Assembly (NCBI GenBank): GCA_013396635.1
Contig: WBMW01003931.1
Location: 535,347-599,346, forward strand
Origin: Penelope pileata
Taxonomy: Eukaryota > Chordata > Aves > Galliformes > Cracidae
Direction: 5' to 3'
DNA: 64,000 nt
This document shows, one piece after another, positions 1 to 10,715 of this stretch (positions within the stretch are counted from its first letter, which is position 1; each line of letters starts with the position of its first letter). Both the position numbers and the translations under genes were made by a program. The notes under the pieces were generated by a model that ran no database searches, was not told where the DNA came from, and saw only the letters and a program-made list of their open reading frames with translations.

Positions 1-1641
1 TTATGGGTTTTAAAAAATGGAACTGGAGCTCAGAGACATCTTTTTCAAGGGTGAGAGAGCTAGACTTCAGAACTAGCACAGGAAACACTCAGCACTGAAG
101 TTCCCAGATACTGCTGTAATGAGGAGGAGGAACATATACATGGTTAGAAACTGTGCATCTGAGAGAAGTTTTTTAATCAAAAGTCAAATGCCTTCTTTGA
201 AAATTTGAGGACAAGAATCACTAATATATTATTTTTGGTAGAACAGAATACACATTTTTTGTGGTTTCATATATTGGTTTTAGAATAGCTATTATTCTGA
301 AAGTGAGAGTACGATTACGAGAGCCACATTTGGAATTGTGCCCCCAGGTCCAATTTTGATTGCTGTGCTCATCTTTTAGTATTATAAGGAACCGTTTGCC
401 CATGTATTTCAGTATCTTGTGATGTTTCCAATATTTCTGCCCCAAAATGTTATATGTACTATGTAAATTATCAATAGCCTTAACCAGTCAGTAAATGGCT
501 TTTACTTAGTTGCCTGGTTTACATGCAGTATGTTGTTTGTTAGCTTATTGTTTGCTACCATTAGCTCAATTTTATTGGTTTTTGCTGATCAGCTTTCATC
601 TAATTCAGTTTAAGTTTTTATTTAAGACAGTATGCACATGGGAAAGAGACTGCTTTGTCTAGAAAAAGCAGAGCTCTTCAAGATGTAAGCTACATACTTA
701 GCAAAAAGAAGTCAAAGCATCTGTGCTTTTCAGCTGTTTACTTACAGTTTCTATAGAAAAGGTAAACTTTTCATGCCCAATCTCTCAAAATTGCACTAGA
801 TATCTCCAGAGAGAGTTGTATGAATGTCTAACAGTTGTTTCAGGGCATCATCAGGCAGTTAATAATTATAGTAATTCATCTCTTCATTTCACATTTAGTA
901 AAACATATTTCTAAATAACCTAAAATAAAAGAGAAAGAAATAAATGTTTTGGTATGTAGATATATAAAATTATATGTATATACAGTTAATTTATATTTCA
1001 CGTTTAAAGTACTTTGTGAAGAAGTGTCTTCTAGTTGTGCCCCTGGCTGTGACAAGGGAGCATACTTGCAACTCCATATTGTACATTGGTGTAAAGTTTT
1101 CTTAGTTGCTTACCTTGTGTTATATGCTTCTGCTTTAGCTAGCTACTTAACAGCCACTTTGTTGTAAGGTAATAGTTGTGGAGAAAGTGTGACCCCTTTT
1201 AGCAGATATTCCATTGATGAATCAATAAACTATTTTCTTAGCTGCTGTTCTATCCTTCAAGTGATGTCTTAGCAGTGAGTTGAGAAGCATGCAGCAAAGA
1301 AACTTGGCATGCTGAAAAACATGCGTAATGCAAAAGAACGTATGCACTCCATAGTTCAGTATCTAGCAGAGCCGTCACAAACCCGGTTACAAGGAAAGAT
1401 TAAGCCTAATTAATATGCAAATGAGCGAGTCTCAAGTTTAGGAAGAGCATACAAACTAGTCAGGCCAGGCCGGAGTAGGACAAACAACAGAAGCTATCTC
1501 CAAAGGGGAAATGGAGTTCTTTATCCTATTTTGAAGTAGAAGGTGATTACTTGAATATAAATGTTCTCAAAAGAATGCTTGTATGTCTTCCTGTATGCTG
1601 GTTCGTATTTCTGTGTCTTATTTTATTTTCCTTGCCCACAG
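1..1641 (+). other. HLCS: HLCS upstream intron, 3' end
   Basis: This is non-coding sequence preceding the HLCS exon. It is AT-rich and shows no repeat family I recognise. The HLCS residues that should precede the exon (the segment ending in Ala-Ala-Glu in human) are not encoded in any frame I could read here, so the preceding exon lies outside the window. A perfect octamer-type motif (ATGCAAAT) sits at 1415-1422, next to TAAT homeobox-like cores. No promoter or RNA gene is seen. Confidence 0.75.
1611..1641 (+). promoter_or_regulatory. HLCS: Splice acceptor of the HLCS exon
   Basis: A pyrimidine-rich run (TTATTTTATTTTCCTTGCCC) leads into ACAG, with AG at 1640-1641. This is a textbook polypyrimidine tract and acceptor. 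It falls exactly where homology to HLCS begins, so the exon starts at 1642 in phase 0 with a Glu codon. Confidence 0.9.
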
Positions 1642-1913
1642 GAAATCCATCTTGCATTTTTGAAATGGCTTGAGGAAAATGTTGATGCTGAAGGATTAAT
1701 AGAATCCAGCAAAGTGTCTCTTAAATTTGTTTCATCTTGTGAACCAAAAATGGAGGTAACTCCATCTCTCATGTCAGTTGTCACTGAGATGGGAAGCTTC
1801 TCATCGCAACATTTCAGCCTGGAGACATATCAACAGAATCTGCAAACAAAGAAACTTGGGAAGATTGTTTTCTTTGCTGAAGTTACCACCACAACAATGA
1901 ATCTTCTAGATGG
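1642..1913 (+). CDS. HLCS: Holocarboxylase synthetase, internal exon (partial gene)
   Basis: HLCS attaches biotin to the carboxylases (pyruvate, propionyl-CoA, methylcrotonyl-CoA and acetyl-CoA carboxylase) and also acts in the nucleus. The exon is 272 nt: 90 codons plus two bases of a Gly codon (start phase 0, end phase 2). Its translation aligns without gaps to roughly residues 400-491 of the 726-residue human protein, as I recall that sequence. Matching blocks include SLKFVSS, FSSQHF, YQQNLQTKKLGK, FAEVT and TTMNLLDG. The last 25 or so residues correspond to the first strand and helix of the BirA-like catalytic domain, where BirA has STNQYLLD. The biotin-binding GRGGNVW loop must lie in the next exon, which I do not find in the window. 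The frame also stays open upstream to an ATG at 1561, but that part is intron. Identity rests on protein similarity and on matching splice sites at both ends. Confidence 0.93.
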
Positions 1914-1919
1914 GTAAGA
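1911..1919 (+). promoter_or_regulatory. HLCS: Splice donor of the HLCS exon
   Basis: The sequence TGG|GTAAGA places the cut after 1913. GTAAGA is a strong donor. The TAA inside it (1915-1917) is in frame, so retention of this intron would end the protein at once after Asp-Gly. Confidence 0.9.
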
Positions 1920-4900
1920 CAGTGATCCAGACTATCTTGAATAAGCTCTCTAATCTGGAATACACAATTATAGTAACAGTTTGCAGAAATAAATGTTTTT
2001 CTCTTTTGTTTATTTATCACCTACAAGATACCTAAAGTCAAAAAAGGTGATCATCTTGAAGACAGGACACAAAAGAGAGAATTCTGTGTTCACAGAGTAT
2101 TCATTGATGGTGTATAAAATGCTAAGCCATAAAGGGTGGAAAAATTTGAGTATGACAACTTCTTGCTTGTCAATTGACTTGTTACTCCTCTTGCAAATCA
2201 TGAACATTGCCATAGTAATGTTTAAGGTATTAAATATCCATATCTAGGAGATTGCATACATTTTCTAATGCAAGTTATTTTTTGAGTTGGTTATCTAACA
2301 GAAGTAAATAAGTTGTGGCATTAGTTTTAGCAGTGCTGTTTTTTTTTCATTCTATTTAATATCCTTTTGCTGAATACTCCACTAAAATGCTCTTTGGTAT
2401 TTTTTTTTAAACATCAGTTAGGGTTATGGTAGACATTTTTTCATCATCACATAGATGACACCTGTGAATGAGTTGTGAGATACCTCTGAGAGAGTAGTTT
2501 GTCAGAGTTTTGAATGGGATGAAGTGATATGAAAATTGCAGTTACTAAATCTTAGATTGGAGCCTGTGTACAAAGACTATACTGTTACATTTCAGAACAT
2601 GAAATAGTCTAATGGAACAAACTGTCTTTGGGAAGTTGTTGCTCTTCAGAACAGATTTTTCTGTATGTTTCTACCTACAGCTATAACTCTTCTTGACAGC
2701 CGCTTTTGAGTATCAGCATTAATTTTATCTGCAGAAGTTGCAGATGAATTTTATTGTTGAAAATCTCAGTAATTTTGTTCTGTTTTATTTTTTTTATCAA
2801 CATCATCAGTTAAATCGTCTTGAATGTTATTGTAACTGATTAGCTAACTAGCAATAATAGCTTTACTTCTCAGCTAGAGAGCCTAAATTGTGAGGCTGAT
2901 GTTACAGAATATGCGTCCTTGCAAGTAATGAAGGTGATTTGTTTTAAAGTACATATACACAAAACCTGTGAATGAGCATGCATTAGAACAGTATTACAGT
3001 AAATCAAGTTGTCAGTGTACAGTTGTCACTGTTCTGATAACTAAAAACTATCTGAAATTAAGTATTTATAGTTTGTAGATAAAATTTACAAATGGTAATT
3101 TGTGCTAAAACTTTGCAACTTAGAGACACTTTGAATCAAATACATATTTTTTCAAAGCCTAACTATTTTGTGTGTGCATATATACATATCTACACATATT
3201 AAAAAAAGTTGCTATCAAATTTTGCAACATCCATTCTCCCAGACCTACATGCTAGTCCTGAAACTGATTTTACCAGGGCTTTTGGACAGACACGCTTGTT
3301 AATAGAGTGCAAAAGAAAGAAGACTTAGTGGGAAGAAACAGTAGAAGCAATAATTTAATATGTCAATACCTTTAATTGCTGACAATTGGTTTTGGTGGTG
3401 GTTCTCAGTAGCAGTATCTGTACCTCTCAGCAGGATGAAACATACTGTTCAGAACGTATGAACTTATTTGGATAGCATAAGCTAAATAACATGATGTCTG
3501 GACATTTTGTTTATAACATCCAGAAGGCAAGGGAGCTGAGAGAAGTGGTCTTGGTTTTTCCGTGTATCTGGAACTTTTATCTCTAAACTTGTGTCCCAGA
3601 AGAGTGTTCACCTCTCAGGTCACTTTCTAATGTAAGGAGTCCAAATGTAATGAAGTGGGTCTTCAAGAGTTTCCCCATCATTATGCGACTCAAGTAGCTG
3701 GTTTTTAGATAAGATGTAAACCAGATCCGGCTCTCAGATGGGAAGATGGTCCTACTCAGATTATAATTTGGGAAATGAAATTTCTTACAGAAAGCCTTTC
3801 ATTTTAATAATTCAAAATTTTTGTCTTAAATACTGTGATCGATGCCACTGTAAATGTACTGTTACTATAGATGGAAGAATAACGCTGTCCATGTGATTTG
3901 TAGTTCAACAAAGTAACTTCAGACTTCATAAATAACAACAATTTATAAACCACATAATCGATGCAATTATCTATTAGATATTTTTTATTGAAGACAAATT
4001 TATCAGGTTTTAATCTACTTCTGTAAGAACCAATATGGATGTGGTAGGATATATACTATGTCACTTTTTTCTGCTTACCAGTTCTAAGTGAAACGGAAAC
4101 ATATTTCATGGGGGAAAACAAAAACCTATTGATCATTTATAATTCCTAGAAAAATAAATGCTATTCCATGGATGTAGAATCATATATTGGAATAAGCAAG
4201 TGTTTTAGGATAGAATCTCTTAGGTCTCTCAGATTTTTCCAAAGTTTGTGATGACTGAAAATATGACACAGAGGCACCTCAAGAACTTAGCCCATGCCAC
4301 TACTAGCAAATTTATTTAGTAAATTATTTAGTTAGTAAATTATAAATAAATGTAGCATTTAGCTTTTATGGGCTTAGATTTTCCTCTCCCACAAACTGAA
4401 TGTCAAAGTTTTGCCTCTCTTCCCTTTCATTTCCCCAACTTCATACCCCCCAAAAATTAAGACATCGAAGGAGAAAGTGGGCTGGAACTAATTTAATGGC
4501 TGAGTGACCTCACAGTAGAGAAACAGCCGGAGCCTAATAGGGGTCTTTGTCTACGTTTCCACCCTGGCTGGTAACGTGCCAGTCAAAAGTCAAGCAAGAG
4601 AAACAGGTGGAAACTATTAGACCTGTCATAAAGTTTGAAAAATTGATTCTGGAGTCTAAGTGAATAGATTGAACTTGACAGTGTTGTCCTAAAGAGTCTA
4701 AGGGAAAATTCTGTAGTTTAATTTGGAATCCCTTGATTGTTCATTAGCTCTCCAGATGGCATGTCTTGACGTTTTGCATATTAACATACAGTCTTTATTA
4801 TCATTGGCATATGTTTACATGTCCTAAGGTAACAAGCAAAGTGTGAATTCACCTGTAAGTATCTAAAACGAAGTGGCATTAGTCTAATTGTAACGCAAAG

Positions 4901-6605
4901 ATTTGTTTAAATATCATATAGTTTTAAATAATATTGCTTCAATGATTTCAAGTTAAAAATTTTAACTAAATTGTGTAAGGCTGCTTTTAATAGCATTTCA
5001 GCTTTTGTTTCTTAAACTAAAATTTTAACTCCTTACCAAAGATAGAAGCTCCCTTCTTTTCTTTTCTTTTTCTTTAAATGGAAATTCTTTCTGTAAACCA
5101 GAGAGAAAGTGATTTCAGAAGCCTTGTGTATTTCTTCAAAGCTATTTATCCCAGTACCGCCTGACCAGTTTAACCTTTCCAGAAGCAGTTCTACTTTCAC
5201 TGTCTTCTCAGCGAATGCCTGAAGTTGTATGATTCAAGATGAAACCATTATTTTTAAGGATGCATCTGCTATAGTGATACAAGTATTGCATTGTGGAGAT
5301 GTATTTACTAGGTTCACAACACGTAAGGTTGATAAAGTATTTCTTAGCACACTTTAATTGTCTAGAATGGTTTCATGACCATTTCATTAAAAAATAAATA
5401 AATTACATATTCAGTCCAGTTTTATTCTTTACCAACACCTAATATCTTGTTTTAATGTTTTATTTGGCAGAACATGCGATTTATACATTACTAAGGCAGC
5501 ATGGGATATATTCTATGTAAAATGACATTATGGATCTTTTCCCTAATATTTAAAAAGAATGAAGGCAGCTGTTATTGCGCCATTGTTAGGAAAAGTTTGA
5601 TACAAAACTGGTGAATTTTAGTGGGAGTGAAATATGGAAGGAAATTGTTTTCCTAATTGCTGAATGGAATATTTAAATAAAATGTCCATTTAGAATAAAC
5701 CATTTCCTAACAGTTAAAATCTTCACAAAGAAAATGATTTGTACTGTTGGTGCTCATTTAGTTTTTCTTTTAAAAATTTTATTTTAAAACTCTTCTTTGT
5801 ATTTAAATACATGCTTCTTATGTACGTTAGTGAAAGAGTGTAAGAGCAGCTTATAGCTGAAGGAAATTGGAATGGCAGGTCAGAGGCACAAACAAGTTGA
5901 GACTGACAAACTATTTTGTATCTAATGGGTGGGGATTTTTTTGTTTTGTTTTTGTTTTCCAAATCCTTTTGATGTTTTAACTCCAAGTAAACACAGCAGC
6001 CTCCTGTTTAGTTATTCTATGCACCTCACTGATCTCTTGTATTCTCTGTTCAAGCCATATTTTATAGGAAACAAAATCAGATGAGCCAGGAGTTGGCGTT
6101 GGCTTGAAAAGTGGTTTGAAGACAGAAACTTGGAATTAACACAGCGGACACAAAATATGTCATGTAGTCACAGTGCTTATATTCATTCCATCATCAGGCA
6201 TGTCTGTCTGAAGCCTGGCTTCTCAGGTATTTGCATCAGAATTCCACGATGACTGGATGCAAGCACAAGCTGTTACTCGTGCAGCTACTGACTCAACTTG
6301 ATTGACCATTTCCTTTAAAGCTCTGAAAATTGTTTGTTACTTCTAGTATTATTTTAGCTATCCATGTCTCATAATCTAGGCTCACTTGAGCGGAGGAGGC
6401 AGTTGTGCTGTGCAGTCAAAACCAGCTGCAAAGGGGGTGGTTTTCACTGTATTTGCAAATAGGGATCTTGTGTTTTCCACATTTTAAGGTGTATGGGTAG
6501 CTGGATTACAAAGTCTTCAAAGACTAGTCTGTCTTTTAGTGTGATTCTAGTACATTAAGTCTTCTATAGATTAATGTCTTATCACCAACATTAACAGTTT
6601 GTAAA
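1914..6605 (+). other. HLCS: HLCS large intron, first unique segment
   Basis: This is AT-rich unique sequence. It contains short T and A runs and a pyrimidine-rich CTTTT/TTTCT tract near 5051-5077. No recognisable repeat family, exon or RNA gene is visible. The open frames here are under 90 codons and have no recognisable domains. Confidence 0.7.
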
Positions 6606-7096
6606 CATAGAATAGAAGTACATAGAATAGAATGGTTCAGGTTGGAAGGGACCTTAGAGATCATCTTGTTCCAACCCCCCTGCCATGGGCAAGGACACCT
6701 CCCACTAGACCAGGTTGCCCAAAGCCCCATCCAGCCTGGCTTTGAACACTTCCAGGGAGGGAGCATCAACAACTTCTCTGGGCAACCTGTTCCAGTGTCT
6801 CACCACCCTCACAGTGAAGAATTTCTTCCTTATATCCAGCCTAAATCTACCCTCTTCCAGTTTATAACCATTACCCCTTGTTCTGTCATTATCTATCCTT
6901 GTAAAAAGCCCCTCCCCAGCTTTCCTGTAGGCCCCTTCAGGTACTGGAAGGCTGCTATCAGGTCCCCCCGCAGCCTTCTCTTCTCCAGGCTGAAGAGTCC
7001 CAACTCTCTCAGCCTGTCCTCGTAGGGGAGGTGCTCCAGCCCTCTGATCATCCTCGTGGCCCTCCTCTGGACATTACCCCCCTATGTCCTTCCACC
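6606..7096 (-). mobile_element. CR1 LINE fragment, 3' end, antisense
   Basis: Read on the minus strand, this is the last ~490 nt of a CR1 retrotransposon. It holds the end of the ORF2 reverse transcriptase (the R-G-L-E-H-L, L-F-S-L-E-K-R-R-L-R-G-D-L and F-Q-Y-L-K blocks) and then the 3' untranslated part. It ends with ATTCTATTCTATG-type tail units at about 6606-6634. Stop codons interrupt the coding part, so the copy is dead. The plus-strand open frame at 6642-7025 is only its antisense. The 5' truncation edge near 7096 is approximate. Confidence 0.93.
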
Positions 7097-8604
7097 TCAA
7101 GAATGCAAGCTAGGAGAGCTAGAAAATGCCATGGTGGACAGGAGGGATGCCTTTGTCTGAGGAAACAAGCGTTGGTGTTGGTTATTTTAAAAATGTGTGC
7201 TAATAAATTGGTCAGTTGTACTTAAATGTTGTATGCATTTTCTACATAATCATTTCTACAGACACATAACTAAAAATATATATTATCATTTTGGGTAACC
7301 GGTCTCTCTGTGTGCAGAGAGCTCTCACAATAGTGCATATCATTTTTAAAAGCCATGATTCTAGATCTCCTCTTTAATGAATTTTTTAATCTACATCTGT
7401 CCCATTTAATTAGCCTTGATCCAGTACCATCGTCTTTTATTCTTTATATCATTGGGTATATTAACTTTTAAACTTCTATTTGTTTTATTTTTAGGATTGA
7501 ATTTGCAACATGGCTTTTTATTCTCGAAAGAAGAAATGTTAATGTACTGGAATAGCCGCTTCCATGCTTGTTTTCCTTGAGTTCTTTTTTTATAGTTACC
7601 CTTCCTTTGGTTATGGAGGTTAGCTCATGTAACAGATATGTTTCCTTCCCTTAAATGAAATTAATTTCAGCAGTAGTTTTCAGTAATTTAGTTTTAAATG
7701 TATATTATTTCCTTCTTTACTCTTCCATTCACTTATTGGTACTGTTTTGCATCATCCCATGTTAGAAAAAGCTGTCCTTCGTCCTAATAACAAAAGATTG
7801 TACAAGAATTTTTGTAATGCAGCCAAGAGTCTGTTCCCTTCCTTGCCTGTATACAGTGAGGAATTCGGAAGTTTTTGGCACTGATTTGGTTCTGTGCCAT
7901 TCCCAGACTCTTCTCTGTGATACCATTTTTCATTACATGCTTGCTGAAAGACTTCTGCGTTAGGATTTGTCGACTCCTTTGCGTCAATTTTCCTTGCATT
8001 TCTTTCCACCTGTTGTGAATGGTTCGTAAGGGCACTGAACAATTAGGTCCCTATTTTTTTGTCACGCACCTTGTGTGTCTGATTTTCCATGGAATTGAAG
8101 ACAAAATAGATTCCTCTTTATTTTTTTGTTATGTAAAATTAGTAGATTTTCTTCCTGTCAATGAAGTGGGCCCCCTTCTTGCATGGTTTCTGTCAGTATA
8201 GGGGGAGGTTTGACATTCCCAGTGGGGACAGAGTCATAAAAAAAGATACCCGTTTTGCAGAGCAATTAACCCACATTGAACTCTTATGGTATATTGCATT
8301 ACTCTGCTGCTGGAAGTTCCTGAACAGTTCATATTGTGGTATGAATACACATGTATCGTTGGGATGCCCATCATTTGTTAGATATGAGAGGTAATCTCAT
8401 AAGACTACTCAGTTAAAACGATAGCTAGGGAATGCAAATGGATTTCAAGAACATTTTCTTGGTTTATTTTACATGGTGCTGTCTTCATGCACACATTTTA
8501 AAACAGACTTTTCAAATTAAGTTGAAAAAATTGAATGCTGAAATTAAAAATCATTACGCTCTTGAAAGAGAGGATTGACTTGAAAGAGTGTTGTGCTAGA
8601 ATAA

Positions 8605-8689
8605 AGTATATGTAATATAACAATACAATATATGATATTATATGTATTGTTATATAACTATATTAATTATAACACGCATTACATATACT
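8605..8689. repeat. Nested AT-rich inverted repeats
   Basis: Two perfect inverted pairs are nested. The outer arms AGTATATGTAAT (8605-8616) and ATTACATATACT (8678-8689) are 12 nt each. The inner arms ATATAACAATAC (8615-8626) and GTATTGTTATAT (8644-8655) are also 12 nt each. The block is almost wholly A and T, so it could extrude as a cruciform or be the remnant of a palindromic element. No TIR transposon family is recognised. Confidence 0.8.
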
Positions 8690-10658
8690 ATATATCATTG
8701 TTATTCATTTGCTAACTTTGTGACTGCCAATTCTGCCTTTGAATTTTAAATTTCATTTATTAAGAAAACTGTTTCTTATGCATAAACTGTCCTGAAGCAC
8801 TTGGAAGCACTTGTGCATTACTCTTTGCACCTCATTGAGAAGGGGTGTTAGGTTAGAAATTTAAGAGTTTTGATGGACAGGCATGAAATTTACTGATTAT
8901 GAGTAAGGAGTTCTTTTGGGAGAGGAGAAAATAAAGAGATTTTTATGCTTTTTCAATCATTTTGCAGCATATTGTTAAGCATAACAAAGTCAATACTGTA
9001 GTCTCAGTGGGGATATGTATCATGTAGGGCTATCATTGTGTTCATCAGACTGCTTTCTATGCACTTGGAGACCTGCCACCTTATTGCCATGGGTCAAAAT
9101 TTGGATCAGAATATCACCTCTGATGACATTTTACATTTATAGTAATAATAAAAGACATGAAACTAAGATGGATGTAAGGCATTTTAGGAAATGACCCATT
9201 CACTTAAAAGGGAGAGATAAGGCACAGAAATCTGAATATCTTGATAATGTTGTCAGATGAAACAACCTCCCCACCTCCATAGTTATCCTTGCCAACTAGC
9301 TCAGTGCTTTGGCAAGCCATGGATCTGCATTCCTCTCCATACCTCTTTACTGTAGTCAAATCGTTAGACTAGTTAACGAATAAATAAAAGATGTTGCATT
9401 CAAAGGAAACAGAGTAACAGTTAGGAAGAGGATATCATAGGGATACCGTAATGTGTTCTGGTAATGGATGACCCACATGTGCAGCTGAGGAAGCCTTGAT
9501 TTAGGAATTAGTAAAGAATCCATTTGGCTGGACACTGCATGTTTCTCACATTGTTGACCTATTAAGGAGATGTGCTGGAGATATTCAGCACATGCGAGTT
9601 CCAAACAGACTCTCTTTTTTTTCAGAAAATGGAAAATTTGGAACTGGTTGGAGAAGTTGAGCCTTGTACACTTTGCTTTGGCAACTCCTCTGGCCATTGT
9701 ACTTGTTTAAGGGTTGCATAGGGCCTACTTCAGCCTTGTAAGTAAAATTACATCTACAGAGTAATTTTTGTCCGATCATTTTAGGAAGCTGATGGGAAGA
9801 ATCTGTCTTGTCAGCCATGGAGACAAACATGTTATGTGCTAGGTTTTGACTTTATCTATTTTGTTTGAAACTACAATAAAGATCTGAACTCTGAACTGAA
9901 ATTAAGTGCAGCCGCACAAAGTGTGAGTTATTCTCTGGAGATACCAGCTTCTCATTCTGACTATACATGGAGAAGAACACAGTCAGGTTTCTTAGAAGCT
10001 TGAAGTTAGTTCATGGCTTCCAGTTTTCATTTAGCACGTCTCCATCCCTTTATCCTTGCCAAAAAAGAAAAGAAAAAAGGTTTGGAATCACAACATTATA
10101 GGAGCTAAGATAGGAGCTGAGAAACTTATGGCAGGAACTTTAGACAGCACCTGTTCCAATGCTGTTAAAAATAAGCATAATGATTTTTATTTTTATGTTG
10201 CCAGTCAGAAGATGGTGATTTGGTTTCAGAATAATTTACTGATTGTTTCCAGTGCCTAAACCTTTCGAAGCTTGCATAATTTCTACCTTAAATAGTAAAA
10301 TAAGAAAATCCCACAGAATCTGAATTCTTTTCTTAAATCCCACTGGCCTAATTTATTTTCACTTATAGTCCTAGTTAAAATATTTTAAGAATCTGTTTGT
10401 ATTCAAACGAAGGCTTGCATTTATCACACCTCATATCATTTAGCCTAAAATGTCATGGCCTGTAGAATGGTGTGTAAAAACTGAGGTTCCCCCACTGCAG
10501 TTTTGTGATCCCCCGTACTGCTATAAAATACAGTACCTCATGTTGCTTTCAAAAGAATTTACTAGCATTGTTCTTGTTGCTTAATAGTTAAATGTGGATG
10601 ACCTTCCAAATGTTTTTGTGTAAACTTGAACTGACCCTATTTTTACCAATGACACTAT

Positions 10659-10715
10659 TAAAACAAAGAAACAAACAAACTAAACCAACAAAGCAAAATA
10701 AGACAACAAAAAAAT
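10659..10715 (+). repeat. AAAC-rich simple tract
   Basis: A-rich sequence with imperfect AAAC/CAAA units, for example AAACAAACAAAC ending at 10680. Low-complexity DNA with no adjoining retroelement body that I recognise. Confidence 0.6.

Noticed and set aside
6642..7025. 127-codon plus-strand open frame
   Set aside because: It is the antisense of a CR1 3' fragment: the minus strand gives RT C-terminal blocks and the CR1 tail.
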